The position numbers were made by a program, and so were the translations under genes. Positions 22,987 to 31,155 of a stretch of DNA of 64,000 nucleotides are shown in pieces (position 1 is the first letter of the stretch; each line of letters opens with the position of its first letter). The notes beneath the pieces were generated by a model, which saw only the letters and a program-made list of their open reading frames with translations, had not been told where the DNA came from and ran no database searches. The stretch is from Saprospiraceae bacterium (GTDB lineage Bacteria > Bacteroidota > Bacteroidia > Chitinophagales > Saprospiraceae): the NCBI GenBank assembly GCA_016714895.1, contig JADKBV010000012.1, forward strand, positions 310,001 to 374,000, read 5' to 3'.

Positions 22987-25639
22987 ATGTTTTGCCACGA
23001 TATATTGGTTTAATATTTCCAGTCAGCGTAAAAGCTGCCCAATAATAAGGGTGTGAAAGTTCAGGATAGTCCGAAATAAATTTACGTTTTGCATATGCAA
23101 GAGCTTCATCTTTTGAATGTCCATCAACTATAAATTGGTAATAATTTTGCATTATAATTGCTGTAGCTTGATCATTGACTGACCAAAGACTGGAGATCAC
23201 AGATCCAGATCCTGCTAAAATAAATCCTCTTGACAAACTAAGAATTCCTTCACTACTATCCATATAACCTGCTGAAGACTCACATGCACTTAAAACTACT
23301 TGTTGGGCATCCAATTTTAATGCAGAAATTTGATGTAAGTTCATTCTATCATAAGTTGAATTTGACTTTGAAAATATGACACAAGAATTTTCATAATCGA
23401 GATTATCAATTAATGCATGACTTGCTATATGAAGAAATCCAGCATTTTGTGAACTAGAAATAAAATTACTTATTGTAGCATTCTCAGCAACATACTCTCT
23501 TCCATTCATTAATTTTGAAACAGATTTGCTCTCTTGTGAATTATAGGTTAAGGCTTTATACTCAATCTTTGTATTTTGATCAAAAGTCGAATTGCTAAAT
23601 TCTGGAGCGAAGCAATAAAATTTTGAAAATTTACTTTCCTTTATTTGCAACTTACTGAATGCTTCATAAGAAAATTGATAATTAATGAATGCATACTTAA
23701 CTAAAGGTATATTTACTTCTTTTGTCGAATTAGAATTTTGCAAATACTCAAAAGGAATCTTCCAAATTACACCATTCGGAACTATGATTAATCGTTTATC
23801 CCTTAGATTTTCATCCTTAAATATAATATTATAAAAATAGTTAGAATATTCCTTCAAACTTTGTGTCGATACTGTGCTCACTTTGCTAATTCCTTCAGTA
23901 TATCTCTTTATATTTTCTTTAAATATGAAATCGTTCTTAATAATATCTAGGCAAAATTCGCCTTTGCTCAATTTAAACAAATAAACAGAAGAATCGTGTG
24001 TTAAAAACTCATACAAAATTTCATTACGAGATAAACTTTGGATGGCATCATTTATATAATTAGAACTATTTACATCAAGTTTAATTTCAATATTAGTAAC
24101 CTGAAGTGAATCTTTTTTCTTTTTTAACCGTCCAAGTTCCATATTAAGTAATGCCGCTTTTCTAGGGTCAGTTTCATACTCCATATCAACGTTAAGTTGG
24201 TTCATTTTCAAACTTATTTTCACAAATTCTGCCTTTTGTGATTGACTGAGTTTTGATGAATTATGATTTAAATTTAATATACTTTCCAAATAATTGCTAT
24301 GGAATAATTCAGAAAATTTAAATGCGTAGTCGTATTCATGGCTTTTAACTGCTTTACTAAACGCTTCATTTTTTAATCCCTCAGAAGACAATTGATGCAA
24401 TAAAGCAGATTTTTCTCTTTGAGAATGAACCGAAATTTGATTAGAAAGTAATATTGCCATGTGATAATAGTGCATCGATTTTTTTAGTATATTTTTATCA
24501 TGACTGGATTCATAATCATCATAGAAAATTTGAGCTGCCAAACTATAAAGTCCTTTATATAAATTTAATTGATTTGAGTTTGCTATTTTTATTTTTGTAT
24601 CTAAGAAAACATCACAATTAATTTCATTCCTCTTCATTAATTTATTGCGTATGTCAATAAGTTTATTCTTTGCTTTTATTGTATTATTTTCATTGATCAT
24701 AAGTGTCACCTCAAGCAACTCAGTTTCTATCAAAAAATCCGCAGTAAGTTCAAAATGTCTACTGCTATACGTAAGCAATTTTGCATAAAACAATCGAGCT
24801 TCTTTTGGGTGTTTTTGAGCTAAGTTAGCCACAAGATGATAATAACAATATGCCCATTTATTTGGATCTACTTCTTTTACATATTCCAATTTTTTTACAA
24901 TATCATTACATTGACCAATATCTTGATGATAGATAGTCATAATAGATTTAAGGTATAATAAATTCAACAAATTCAATTGATACTCATACAGGCTAAGTGT
25001 TGATTTTAACTTTTCTAATTCAAAATTAAGGCTGTCAATTTGTGTTTCAAAATTACTTCGCTCCTCCATTTTGAAATTTTCAACTTTGCTTGTAAGGTAA
25101 TTCGTTTGTGCATAGAATGCCAAAGAGAATTTTCCACTCCTCCGTGCCCAATCTGCACTTTGCTTATCAAACTGTCTACTTGCAAAAAAATCCCCATTGA
25201 CAAAACTAAAATATGCCTTCTCTTCAAAATAATTGATCATTCCTTCATCATTATCATCGATTAAAGGTATCTGATCTAAGTAATAAAATGCTGAATCAAT
25301 TTTCCCAACTTCAATGTAATTATAATATAACATTAAAATACTTGCAATCATTCCACTTTTCTCATTCAAAAATTTTCTCACATCAAATGCTTGTTTGGCA
25401 TGAATTGTTGCAATATCAAATTTTGAATGTTTGTGAAAATGGATAGACAAAATTTGCATGGCTCTAGCTAAACATGAAAATTCGCAATTTGACTCAAATA
25501 TTGGAATGTGGCTAGTCAATTTCTCAATTCGAACACTTTCATCTTCAATTTTCTTTATATCATCAATAATAGCCTTGCATTGATTATATGCAAACAATGG
25601 GAAAAGCAATAGAATTAGACAAAGATTATGCCTTGACAT
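22967..25639 (-). CDS. Exported TPR-CHAT (caspase-like) protein
   Basis: An 890-residue protein. Residues 1-22 are a signal peptide (MSRHNLCLILLLFPLFAYNQ). Residues 25-520 are helical, with degenerate tetratricopeptide-type repeats. Residues about 600-880 form a CHAT domain (caspase HetF associated with TPRs), a clan CD cysteine protease fold. The catalytic dyad is present: His741 in HIASHA and Cys786 in LSACESSAG. The C-terminus ALAYAKRKFISDYPELSHPYYWAAFTLTG is typical. Cytoplasmic CHAT proteins act in defence and signalling, but this one should be outside the cytoplasm. It is 165 bp downstream of, and on the same strand as, the subtilisin-like lipoprotein, with a terminator-like hairpin between them. 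Substrate unknown. Confidence 0.88.
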   Translation of the reverse strand: MSRHNLCLILLLFPLFAYNQCKAIIDDIKKIEDESVRIEKLTSHIPIFESNCEFSCLARAMQILSIHFHKHSKFDIATIHAKQAFDVRKFLNEKSGMIASILMLYYNYIEVGKIDSAFYYLDQIPLIDDNDEGMINYFEEKAYFSFVNGDFFASRQFDKQSADWARRSGKFSLAFYAQTNYLTSKVENFKMEERSNFETQIDSLNFELEKLKSTLSLYEYQLNLLNLLYLKSIMTIYHQDIGQCNDIVKKLEYVKEVDPNKWAYCYYHLVANLAQKHPKEARLFYAKLLTYSSRHFELTADFLIETELLEVTLMINENNTIKAKNKLIDIRNKLMKRNEINCDVFLDTKIKIANSNQLNLYKGLYSLAAQIFYDDYESSHDKNILKKSMHYYHMAILLSNQISVHSQREKSALLHQLSSEGLKNEAFSKAVKSHEYDYAFKFSELFHSNYLESILNLNHNSSKLSQSQKAEFVKISLKMNQLNVDMEYETDPRKAALLNMELGRLKKKKDSLQVTNIEIKLDVNSSNYINDAIQSLSRNEILYEFLTHDSSVYLFKLSKGEFCLDIIKNDFIFKENIKRYTEGISKVSTVSTQSLKEYSNYFYNIIFKDENLRDKRLIIVPNGVIWKIPFEYLQNSNSTKEVNIPLVKYAFINYQFSYEAFSKLQIKESKFSKFYCFAPEFSNSTFDQNTKIEYKALTYNSQESKSVSKLMNGREYVAENATISNFISSSQNAGFLHIASHALIDNLDYENSCVIFSKSNSTYDRMNLHQISALKLDAQQVVLSACESSAGYMDSSEGILSLSRGFILAGSGSVISSLWSVNDQATAIIMQNYYQFIVDGHSKDEALAYAKRKFISDYPELSHPYYWAAFTLTGNIKPIYRGKTFTFWNN

Positions 25640-25743
25640 TTAGTATTTCTTTTTGCTAATGACAAAGCTAATTAATTATTTATAAAATTACTTATTTTTA
25701 TGCATTTAATAAAGTAATAGAAATTAGAATTATAAAAAATGGA

Positions 25744-25761
25744 GGTAGTTTTTGAACTACC
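25744..25761 (-). terminator. Rho-independent terminator after the subtilisin-like lipoprotein gene
   Basis: GGTAGTT (25744-25750) and AACTACC (25755-25761) form a perfect 7-bp stem with a 4-base loop. On the minus strand the stem is followed by CCATTTTTTATAATT, a T-rich run. It lies 43 bp after the stop of the 25805 gene. Confidence 0.7.
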
Positions 25762-25804
25762 CCCTAATGCAAAAAGAATTTACCCTCTTAGAAAGGCTAA
25801 TCAG

Positions 25805-27172
25805 TTACGGTGTTGGAATAAGTTTGTAATAACCTTGTATTGGACTAACATGTTGTTGGCATGAAATAACACTTAGGTTCGATACATAATTAGTACGGAA
25901 GTAATTTGGTCCTCCAGAAATATAGGTGTTAATGTAAAAATTTACAGCTTTAGCTGCAGCATATTCTGATCCTCCAAATTGACCAACTGAGTCGCTTCCC
26001 GAACATTCCAAATTATTGAAAGCGCCACTTATAGCTATACTATTATTTGTCGAACTTGATCTACAGTTAGAGCGAGGGAGCGGAATTCCAGTTGATGCAT
26101 CTACAGCGATGAGTTCGAAAATTCTTGGCAAACCATTGTAAGAATAACTTGATGGAATAGGTTCCTGATTCCCTGCATCAATCATTAAGCTATCAGAACC
26201 TCCTGAACAGAAAATGCTGCGACTTGAATCTTGACTTAAATAATCAGTCATCACGTCTTTGAGCAACGAAGCTGTTGCACTAAAATCATAATAAACTGTT
26301 GACATGCATAATATTTTTGCACCTCTTAATGCAGCATATCGTATTCCACAGGCAACTCTGAATGGCGAACTCAAGTTGTTTTCATCATAAATTTTAATTG
26401 GCAATAATTTGAGATTAGTAGAGTTATTCAATATTATTTGATTTATTCCACTGCCTTCTCCCTGGAGATCAAAACTGTTTTCATCCTGGTTTATAAGATT
26501 GTTTCCATTCATTATACTATTTGCAAAATTATAACCATAAATATCATCTGCTAATCCATTGCCATCATCATCTACATTGTTATTTAAATTACTTGATTCT
26601 GTATTGTTGATTAAAATAGAAGAAGCATTCGATGGATCAAACCCAGAACTTAATACACCTACGATTAAAGAATTTCCATTATTACTAGAATTTCCAGAAC
26701 TTAATAGAGTTTGAAATTCAGCTACTAAAGCACTTGCATCAGGAGTGCAGTCATTCCCATCATTTCCAACGATAATATTTTCTCGAAATACCCTTCTAGG
26801 TCTAGGTCTTCCAGGCCATATTAAACTAGCATAGAATGCTGTAGTGTCACGAAACAAAATTAATGTGGAATCACAAGGACAGATGTATACATATTTAGTA
26901 AAATCTCCGTCTAACGAATCCGCCATCGCTTGAATATAAAATCGCAGTGTATCAGACATTGTATAATATGACTCCGCAACTGAATTGGCTATATAAAAAT
27001 TAGAATTATCTGAAGCAAGCTGTCCGCTTTTTATAAAGCTTACTATTGTTGGCATTTGTGTCATCGGAACAAGACTTTGAGTTTTAGTTTCTTTTGAATT
27101 TGAACAACTCATGAAGAAATTGAAAATGGAAAAGATGGCCACAAATAATAGTAAGGTTTTCAAGTTTGGCAT
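25805..27172 (-). CDS. Lipoprotein with a catalytically degenerate subtilisin-like (S8) domain
   Basis: A 455-residue protein with a hydrophobic leader and candidate lipobox FMSC (Cys23). Several segments match the subtilase landmarks in order. SLIVGVLSSGFDPS (168-181) aligns with the catalytic-Asp strand, but the Asp position is Ser175. NVDDDGNGLADDIYGYNF (199-216) is the common subtilase insert. QGEGSG (237-242) replaces HGTHVAG, with Glu239 in place of the catalytic His. LLPIKIYDENNLS and YAALRGAKILCMS match the next strands. GGSEYAAAK near Ser401 matches GTSMATP. The oxyanion Asn region reads FCSGGS. So the Asp and His are lost and the protein should not be an active serine protease. It could serve as a binding or regulatory pseudoprotease. 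The assignment is from motif order by eye. Confidence 0.65.
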   Translation of the reverse strand: MPNLKTLLLFVAIFSIFNFFMSCSNSKETKTQSLVPMTQMPTIVSFIKSGQLASDNSNFYIANSVAESYYTMSDTLRFYIQAMADSLDGDFTKYVYICPCDSTLILFRDTTAFYASLIWPGRPRPRRVFRENIIVGNDGNDCTPDASALVAEFQTLLSSGNSSNNGNSLIVGVLSSGFDPSNASSILINNTESSNLNNNVDDDGNGLADDIYGYNFANSIMNGNNLINQDENSFDLQGEGSGINQIILNNSTNLKLLPIKIYDENNLSSPFRVACGIRYAALRGAKILCMSTVYYDFSATASLLKDVMTDYLSQDSSRSIFCSGGSDSLMIDAGNQEPIPSSYSYNGLPRIFELIAVDASTGIPLPRSNCRSSSTNNSIAISGAFNNLECSGSDSVGQFGGSEYAAAKAVNFYINTYISGGPNYFRTNYVSNLSVISCQQHVSPIQGYYKLIPTP

Positions 27173-27295
27173 AAATTAGATTTATTTATAGTGTAATCAA
27201 TGATAATTTTGTTACCCTAATTTTTAAAAAAAAATTATTTTTTTACATATAAATAATTTATATATAAAAAATATTACTATTTACAACAAAACTTG

Positions 27296-27303
27296 TACCT
27301 TTG
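27296..27303 (+). promoter_or_regulatory. Bacteroidota -7 box (TACCTTTG) of metG
   Basis: TACCTTTG lies 18 bases before the metG ATG at 27322. The region upstream (27173-27290) is almost pure A/T and holds no other recognisable gene. Confidence 0.6.
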
Positions 27304-27321
27304 GACACTTTTTGCTGTACA

Positions 27322-29472
27322 ATGAATTATTACAAAAGACATATTATCACAGCTGCTCTGCCTTATGCTAATGGACCTTTACATATCGGGCATTTGGCAG
27401 GAGCATATTTAAATGCTGATATTTATTCTAGATTCATGAGGCTCATGAATAAAGATGTACTCTTTATCTGTGGCTCTGACGAACATGGTGCAGCAATCAC
27501 AATGAGGGCATTGAAAGAAAACAAATCACCTCAAGAAATTATTGACATTTATCATAATCAGTTTGTTGATACCTTCAAAAAAATAGGCATCTCATTCGAT
27601 TACTATCATCGCACCTCTTCAGAATTGCATCATGAAACTTCTCAAGATTTTTTTAGAACACTTCTAAAAAATGGAGAATTTACAATTCAAGAAACTGAAC
27701 AATATTTCGATGAAAGCAAAAACCAATTTTTAGCAGATCGATATATCCAAGGAACTTGTCCTAAATGTCAGAATCCTATGGCGTATGGCGATCAATGTGA
27801 GAAATGTGGTAGCTCTTTAAGTCCAACAGAACTCATCAATCCTAAATCAATGTTAAGTGGAAATGCACCAGTACTCAAGTATACAAAGCATTGGTTTCTT
27901 GAAATGGATAAGCATGGCGAATGGTTAAAGAAATGGATAAATGAAGGAATATTGGATGGACAAGAACATCATGATAGTGAGAATTGGAAGAATCATGTTC
28001 TTGGACAATGCAATTCATGGATAGACAATGGACTTCTGCCAAGAGCTATGACCAGAGATTTAGATTGGGGAGTAGATGTTCCCCAAGAATTAGAAGGATC
28101 AAAGGGTAAAAAACTCTATGTATGGCTCGATGCTCCGATAGGTTATATTTCTGCGACAAAACAATGGGCCAAGGAAAATGATAAGGATTGGAAATCTTAT
28201 TGGTGTGATCCAGAAAGTGAACTTATACATTTTATTGGTAAAGATAATATTGTATTTCATTGTTTGATTTTTCCATCCATTCTCAAGGCACATGGTGGTT
28301 ATAATTTGCCGGTCAATGTTCCTGCGAACCAATTCATGAATCTTGAAGGGCAGAAGATTTCAACTTCTAGGAATTGGGCAGTGTGGGTACATGAGTATCT
28401 TCAAGAATTGCCAGGTATGGAGGATTCACTTCGATACTATTTGATCAAGTCCATGCCAGAACAGAAAGATAGTGAATTCACATGGAAAGGATTTCAAGAA
28501 GCTCACAATACAGAATTGGTAAATAATTTATCCAATTTTGTAAATCGTGTTTTGGTACTTACTCAAAAATATTACGATGGGAAGGTACCAGATTTTGATC
28601 CTGATGAATCTTTCGAAGGCATCGGAGATGATGAAATGGGCGGATTCCATGATGGTGAAATTTTATTTTTATTTGATAAGATTCAAATAATGAATGATTG
28701 CTTCCGCAAATTTGATTTCAGAGGAGCATTAAAAATCATGATGGATATTTCATCTTATGGGAATCTTTTACTTCAGAAAAATGAACCTTGGAAACAATTT
28801 AAAAAGAATCCAGAACAAGTAGCTGTAGTTTTGAATCTTGCATTGCAAATAGTGCATATACTTGGAATAATTTCAAGACCTTTCCTTCCTTTTACTTCAG
28901 ATAAAATACGTAATTTGTTGAGCTTGGAGCCTCTTACAGAAACAGATGAATTGCTCATTTTACTTGATGATATGGCAGAGGGAGTCGAATTATTGCCAGT
29001 CGATCAAAAAATATCTGGTACGGAGTATTTGTTTTCAAGAATCGAAGATCCAATCATCCAAACACAAATAGATAAATTGCACAGTTCATTAGCTGAAAGC
29101 AATCAAGAAAAAAAGGAAAATGCAATATTATTCGAAGCTCAAAAAGAAGAAATAAGTATCGATGAATTTGCAAAAATAGATATTCGAACTGCCAAAATCT
29201 TGGAGGCCGAACGGATCCCGAAAGCTGACAAATTATTAAAACTAAAATTGGATTTAGGATACGAGATCAGAACAGTAGCAAGTGGAATAGCGGAGCATTT
29301 TTCTCCTGATGAAATTATTGGAAAAGAGGTACTTATTTTAGCCAATCTTGCTCCCCGCACAATTCGTGGTGTAGAATCAAGAGGAATGATTTTAATGGCT
29401 TCTGATCCTAATGGAAAATTATCTTTCGTAAGTCCTCAATCTGGGTGGAACTCTGGAATGATCGTAAAGTAA
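27322..29472 (+). CDS. metG: Methionyl-tRNA synthetase
   Basis: A 716-residue class I synthetase. The HIGH signature is at residues 21-24 (PLHIGHLAGAY) and the KMSKS loop reads KISTS at 345-349, a variant common in this type. A zinc knuckle CPKC...CEKCG lies near residues 147-162. The C-terminal domain FAKIDIRTAKILEAERIPKADKLLKLKLDLG is the OB-fold tRNA-binding (EMAP/Trbp111-like) extension. The start at 27322 (MNYYKRHIITAALPYANG) is chosen because an in-frame upstream codon at 27301 overlaps the promoter box. It is convergent with the following gene with only 6 bp between stops. Confidence 0.97.
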   Translation: MNYYKRHIITAALPYANGPLHIGHLAGAYLNADIYSRFMRLMNKDVLFICGSDEHGAAITMRALKENKSPQEIIDIYHNQFVDTFKKIGISFDYYHRTSSELHHETSQDFFRTLLKNGEFTIQETEQYFDESKNQFLADRYIQGTCPKCQNPMAYGDQCEKCGSSLSPTELINPKSMLSGNAPVLKYTKHWFLEMDKHGEWLKKWINEGILDGQEHHDSENWKNHVLGQCNSWIDNGLLPRAMTRDLDWGVDVPQELEGSKGKKLYVWLDAPIGYISATKQWAKENDKDWKSYWCDPESELIHFIGKDNIVFHCLIFPSILKAHGGYNLPVNVPANQFMNLEGQKISTSRNWAVWVHEYLQELPGMEDSLRYYLIKSMPEQKDSEFTWKGFQEAHNTELVNNLSNFVNRVLVLTQKYYDGKVPDFDPDESFEGIGDDEMGGFHDGEILFLFDKIQIMNDCFRKFDFRGALKIMMDISSYGNLLLQKNEPWKQFKKNPEQVAVVLNLALQIVHILGIISRPFLPFTSDKIRNLLSLEPLTETDELLILLDDMAEGVELLPVDQKISGTEYLFSRIEDPIIQTQIDKLHSSLAESNQEKKENAILFEAQKEEISIDEFAKIDIRTAKILEAERIPKADKLLKLKLDLGYEIRTVASGIAEHFSPDEIIGKEVLILANLAPRTIRGVESRGMILMASDPNGKLSFVSPQSGWNSGMIVK

Positions 29473-29478
29473 ATAAAA

Positions 29479-30426
29479 TTATTTTTTCTTCGCTTCCTTT
29501 ATGCCGTCTATGAAATTCAAAATTTGAATTTTCTTCTTCTCATTTAAACTACTATGTTTTTTACATTGCTTGTAAGAATGTAATAACCATCTTGTCAACT
29601 GAGGATATTGAAATTCTAAATAATTTGCTTCATTAAAATTCATAAATCCAACATTCACTTCATTAGAATGAAGTAGTAGATACGAGGAAGTATTGATAGC
29701 ATGGTGATCCTCTGAATCAATTGAACCATTAGAATCTGTAAGCACAAAGATTGAATTCTCCTTCAATAAATTTGTTTTAATAATATCTAGATGTAGGTCG
29801 TACAAATATTCATAGTCTCTTTTTTTCAACGTGCTATTCTCATACAATGAGTTAAGCCTTAAAAATTCATGTTCAATAGCGTGCAAATTCCATATTTCTT
29901 CATATTTAACTGATGCATACATATTTGAAATTCGAACACAATCATCATATATTTTATCATCTATATTATCATTATGAAAAGATATTTTTTTCCTTTCTAC
30001 TTTATTTAATAAAGAGCATGAACGAGAAAATATTTTGTATGCAGCTAATGTAGGATCATTAAAAAAATAAAAAAAAGGAATCTCATTTGAATAGGACTTG
30101 ATCTCCATATTTTGAGTAAGGCTTTCAGATAATATCTTCTGGAGTGATTCTGTAAAAACTTCAATAGAATCACACGAATCCATCAAAGCATTTAGATTAT
30201 TTTTATTAACTAAATTTACGACTTCATCAAAATCGATTTTATATTTTTTCGATAGAAAAAGAAATTCATCCAATGAGTATGATGATTCAAATCTAGATTT
30301 TTTATAGACTGCATCTATTCCAAGATTAAGTGCATTCGCTAACTCTTGGACCCATCGTTTTCGATCGAAAACACGACTCAACAAAATCTTTTGAAATGAC
30401 TCTGCAAATAATTTATAGTCCATCAT
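29479..30426 (-). CDS. Uncharacterised protein with an N-terminal HTH-like segment
   Basis: A 315-residue soluble protein that I do not recognise. The N-terminal 75 residues (WVQELANALNLGIDAVYKKSRFESSYSLDEFLFLSKKYKIDFDEVVNLV) look like an XRE-type helix-turn-helix, with a putative recognition helix at GIDAVYKKSR. The remaining 240 residues are mainly helical and lack a known effector domain. Similar-sized HTH proteins in Bacteroidota are usually orphan regulators. It stands alone: metG converges from the left and a 730-bp gene-free stretch lies upstream. Two adjacent Met codons begin the frame. DNA binding is inference. Confidence 0.6.
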   Translation of the reverse strand: MMDYKLFAESFQKILLSRVFDRKRWVQELANALNLGIDAVYKKSRFESSYSLDEFLFLSKKYKIDFDEVVNLVNKNNLNALMDSCDSIEVFTESLQKILSESLTQNMEIKSYSNEIPFFYFFNDPTLAAYKIFSRSCSLLNKVERKKISFHNDNIDDKIYDDCVRISNMYASVKYEEIWNLHAIEHEFLRLNSLYENSTLKKRDYEYLYDLHLDIIKTNLLKENSIFVLTDSNGSIDSEDHHAINTSSYLLLHSNEVNVGFMNFNEANYLEFQYPQLTRWLLHSYKQCKKHSSLNEKKKIQILNFIDGIKEAKKK

Positions 30427-31155
30427 TTATTTAAGTAGATTAAACATTAAAAAAAATTCATTAATTCCATTCAATTTAATCACAAAATTAATAATTTATT
30501 GAAAGCTCACTTCAATCTGAGTCCATCATTTTAACTTTTATAATTTATATCCAATAAAAGCATTATATTAAAGAATTATGTAATATTTAATTACCATCTT
30601 TTATGCAAGAATAGATATAAGCATAGATCTTAAAAAAATATTAACTATGTTGACAAAAATCATAGAAAATTGAGGCAACGTGGACAAAACGTATGCTAAA
30701 AAAGGAGGGCCTTTATAAATGAACAAGTGATCGACCCAATTTCGAATAAAAACAGATATTTACATAAACGACTTAGAAGTGCTTCTAAGAGTCATCAAGA
30801 TTTAAAAAAATCTTGTAAAAAGGGCTATTATTATCCCTTATAAGATGCTCTCCAGCAGAAGCTATTCCGGTTTCATATGACGGAACATAATAAAGACGTT
30901 AAAATATATTCTGTTGAAGTTCCTAAAAAAAACCTACTTTTTGTCCACATGAACTTAACGTCTCAAATATAGCCTATTTTTTTTCAATCGACCAAAATTG
31001 ACAATCTATAATAGTACATTGCCAAAGTAAGCATATATTCAAATTCAATTTAGTTGAAAAATAAGTATACAGCTTACGTTAAAGACTTTATATAAATGAA
31101 GAAAACTGAATTGCTTTCTAGTAGGAATGCGTATGCGAATTCTAAAATGCTGCGC
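30427..31155. other. 730-bp gene-free region
   Basis: No reading frame of convincing length or family similarity occurs here on either strand. The left third is A/T-rich and contains nothing I can name. The middle contains the hairpin cluster described separately (30680-30962). The right 190 bp up to the stop of the tail-specific protease gene is again A/T-rich. The region separates the upstream side of the HTH-like gene from the 3' end of the protease gene, so it must also hold the promoter of the former. Confidence 0.6.
30680..30962. repeat. Hairpin cluster bounded by a 10-bp inverted repeat (possible MITE or structured RNA)
   Basis: GTGGACAAAA (30680-30689) and TTTTGTCCAC (30939-30948) are perfect inverted copies 269 bp apart end to end. 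Between them are four perfect stems: CTTAGAAG/CTTCTAAG (30772-30789, 2-nt loop), CAAGATTT/AAATCTTG (30796-30815, 4-nt loop), AAGGG/CCCTT (30820-30839) and TTCCG/CGGAA (30865-30885). An outer dyad GACGTTAA/TTAACGTC (30895-30902 and 30955-30962) brackets the right end. The end sequence resembles the GTGGACAAAAAGTAGG ends of some IS3-family elements, but no transposase remnant is readable. Confidence 0.5.

Noticed and set aside
27173..27290. tRNA or small RNA upstream of metG (T-box-like control)
   Set aside because: The stretch is nearly pure A/T with no stable stem and no T-box core sequence.
30680..30948. IS3-family insertion sequence
   Set aside because: The ends resemble IS3-type termini, but the 269-bp interior has no readable orfA/orfB fragment in the frames I translated and no evident target duplication.
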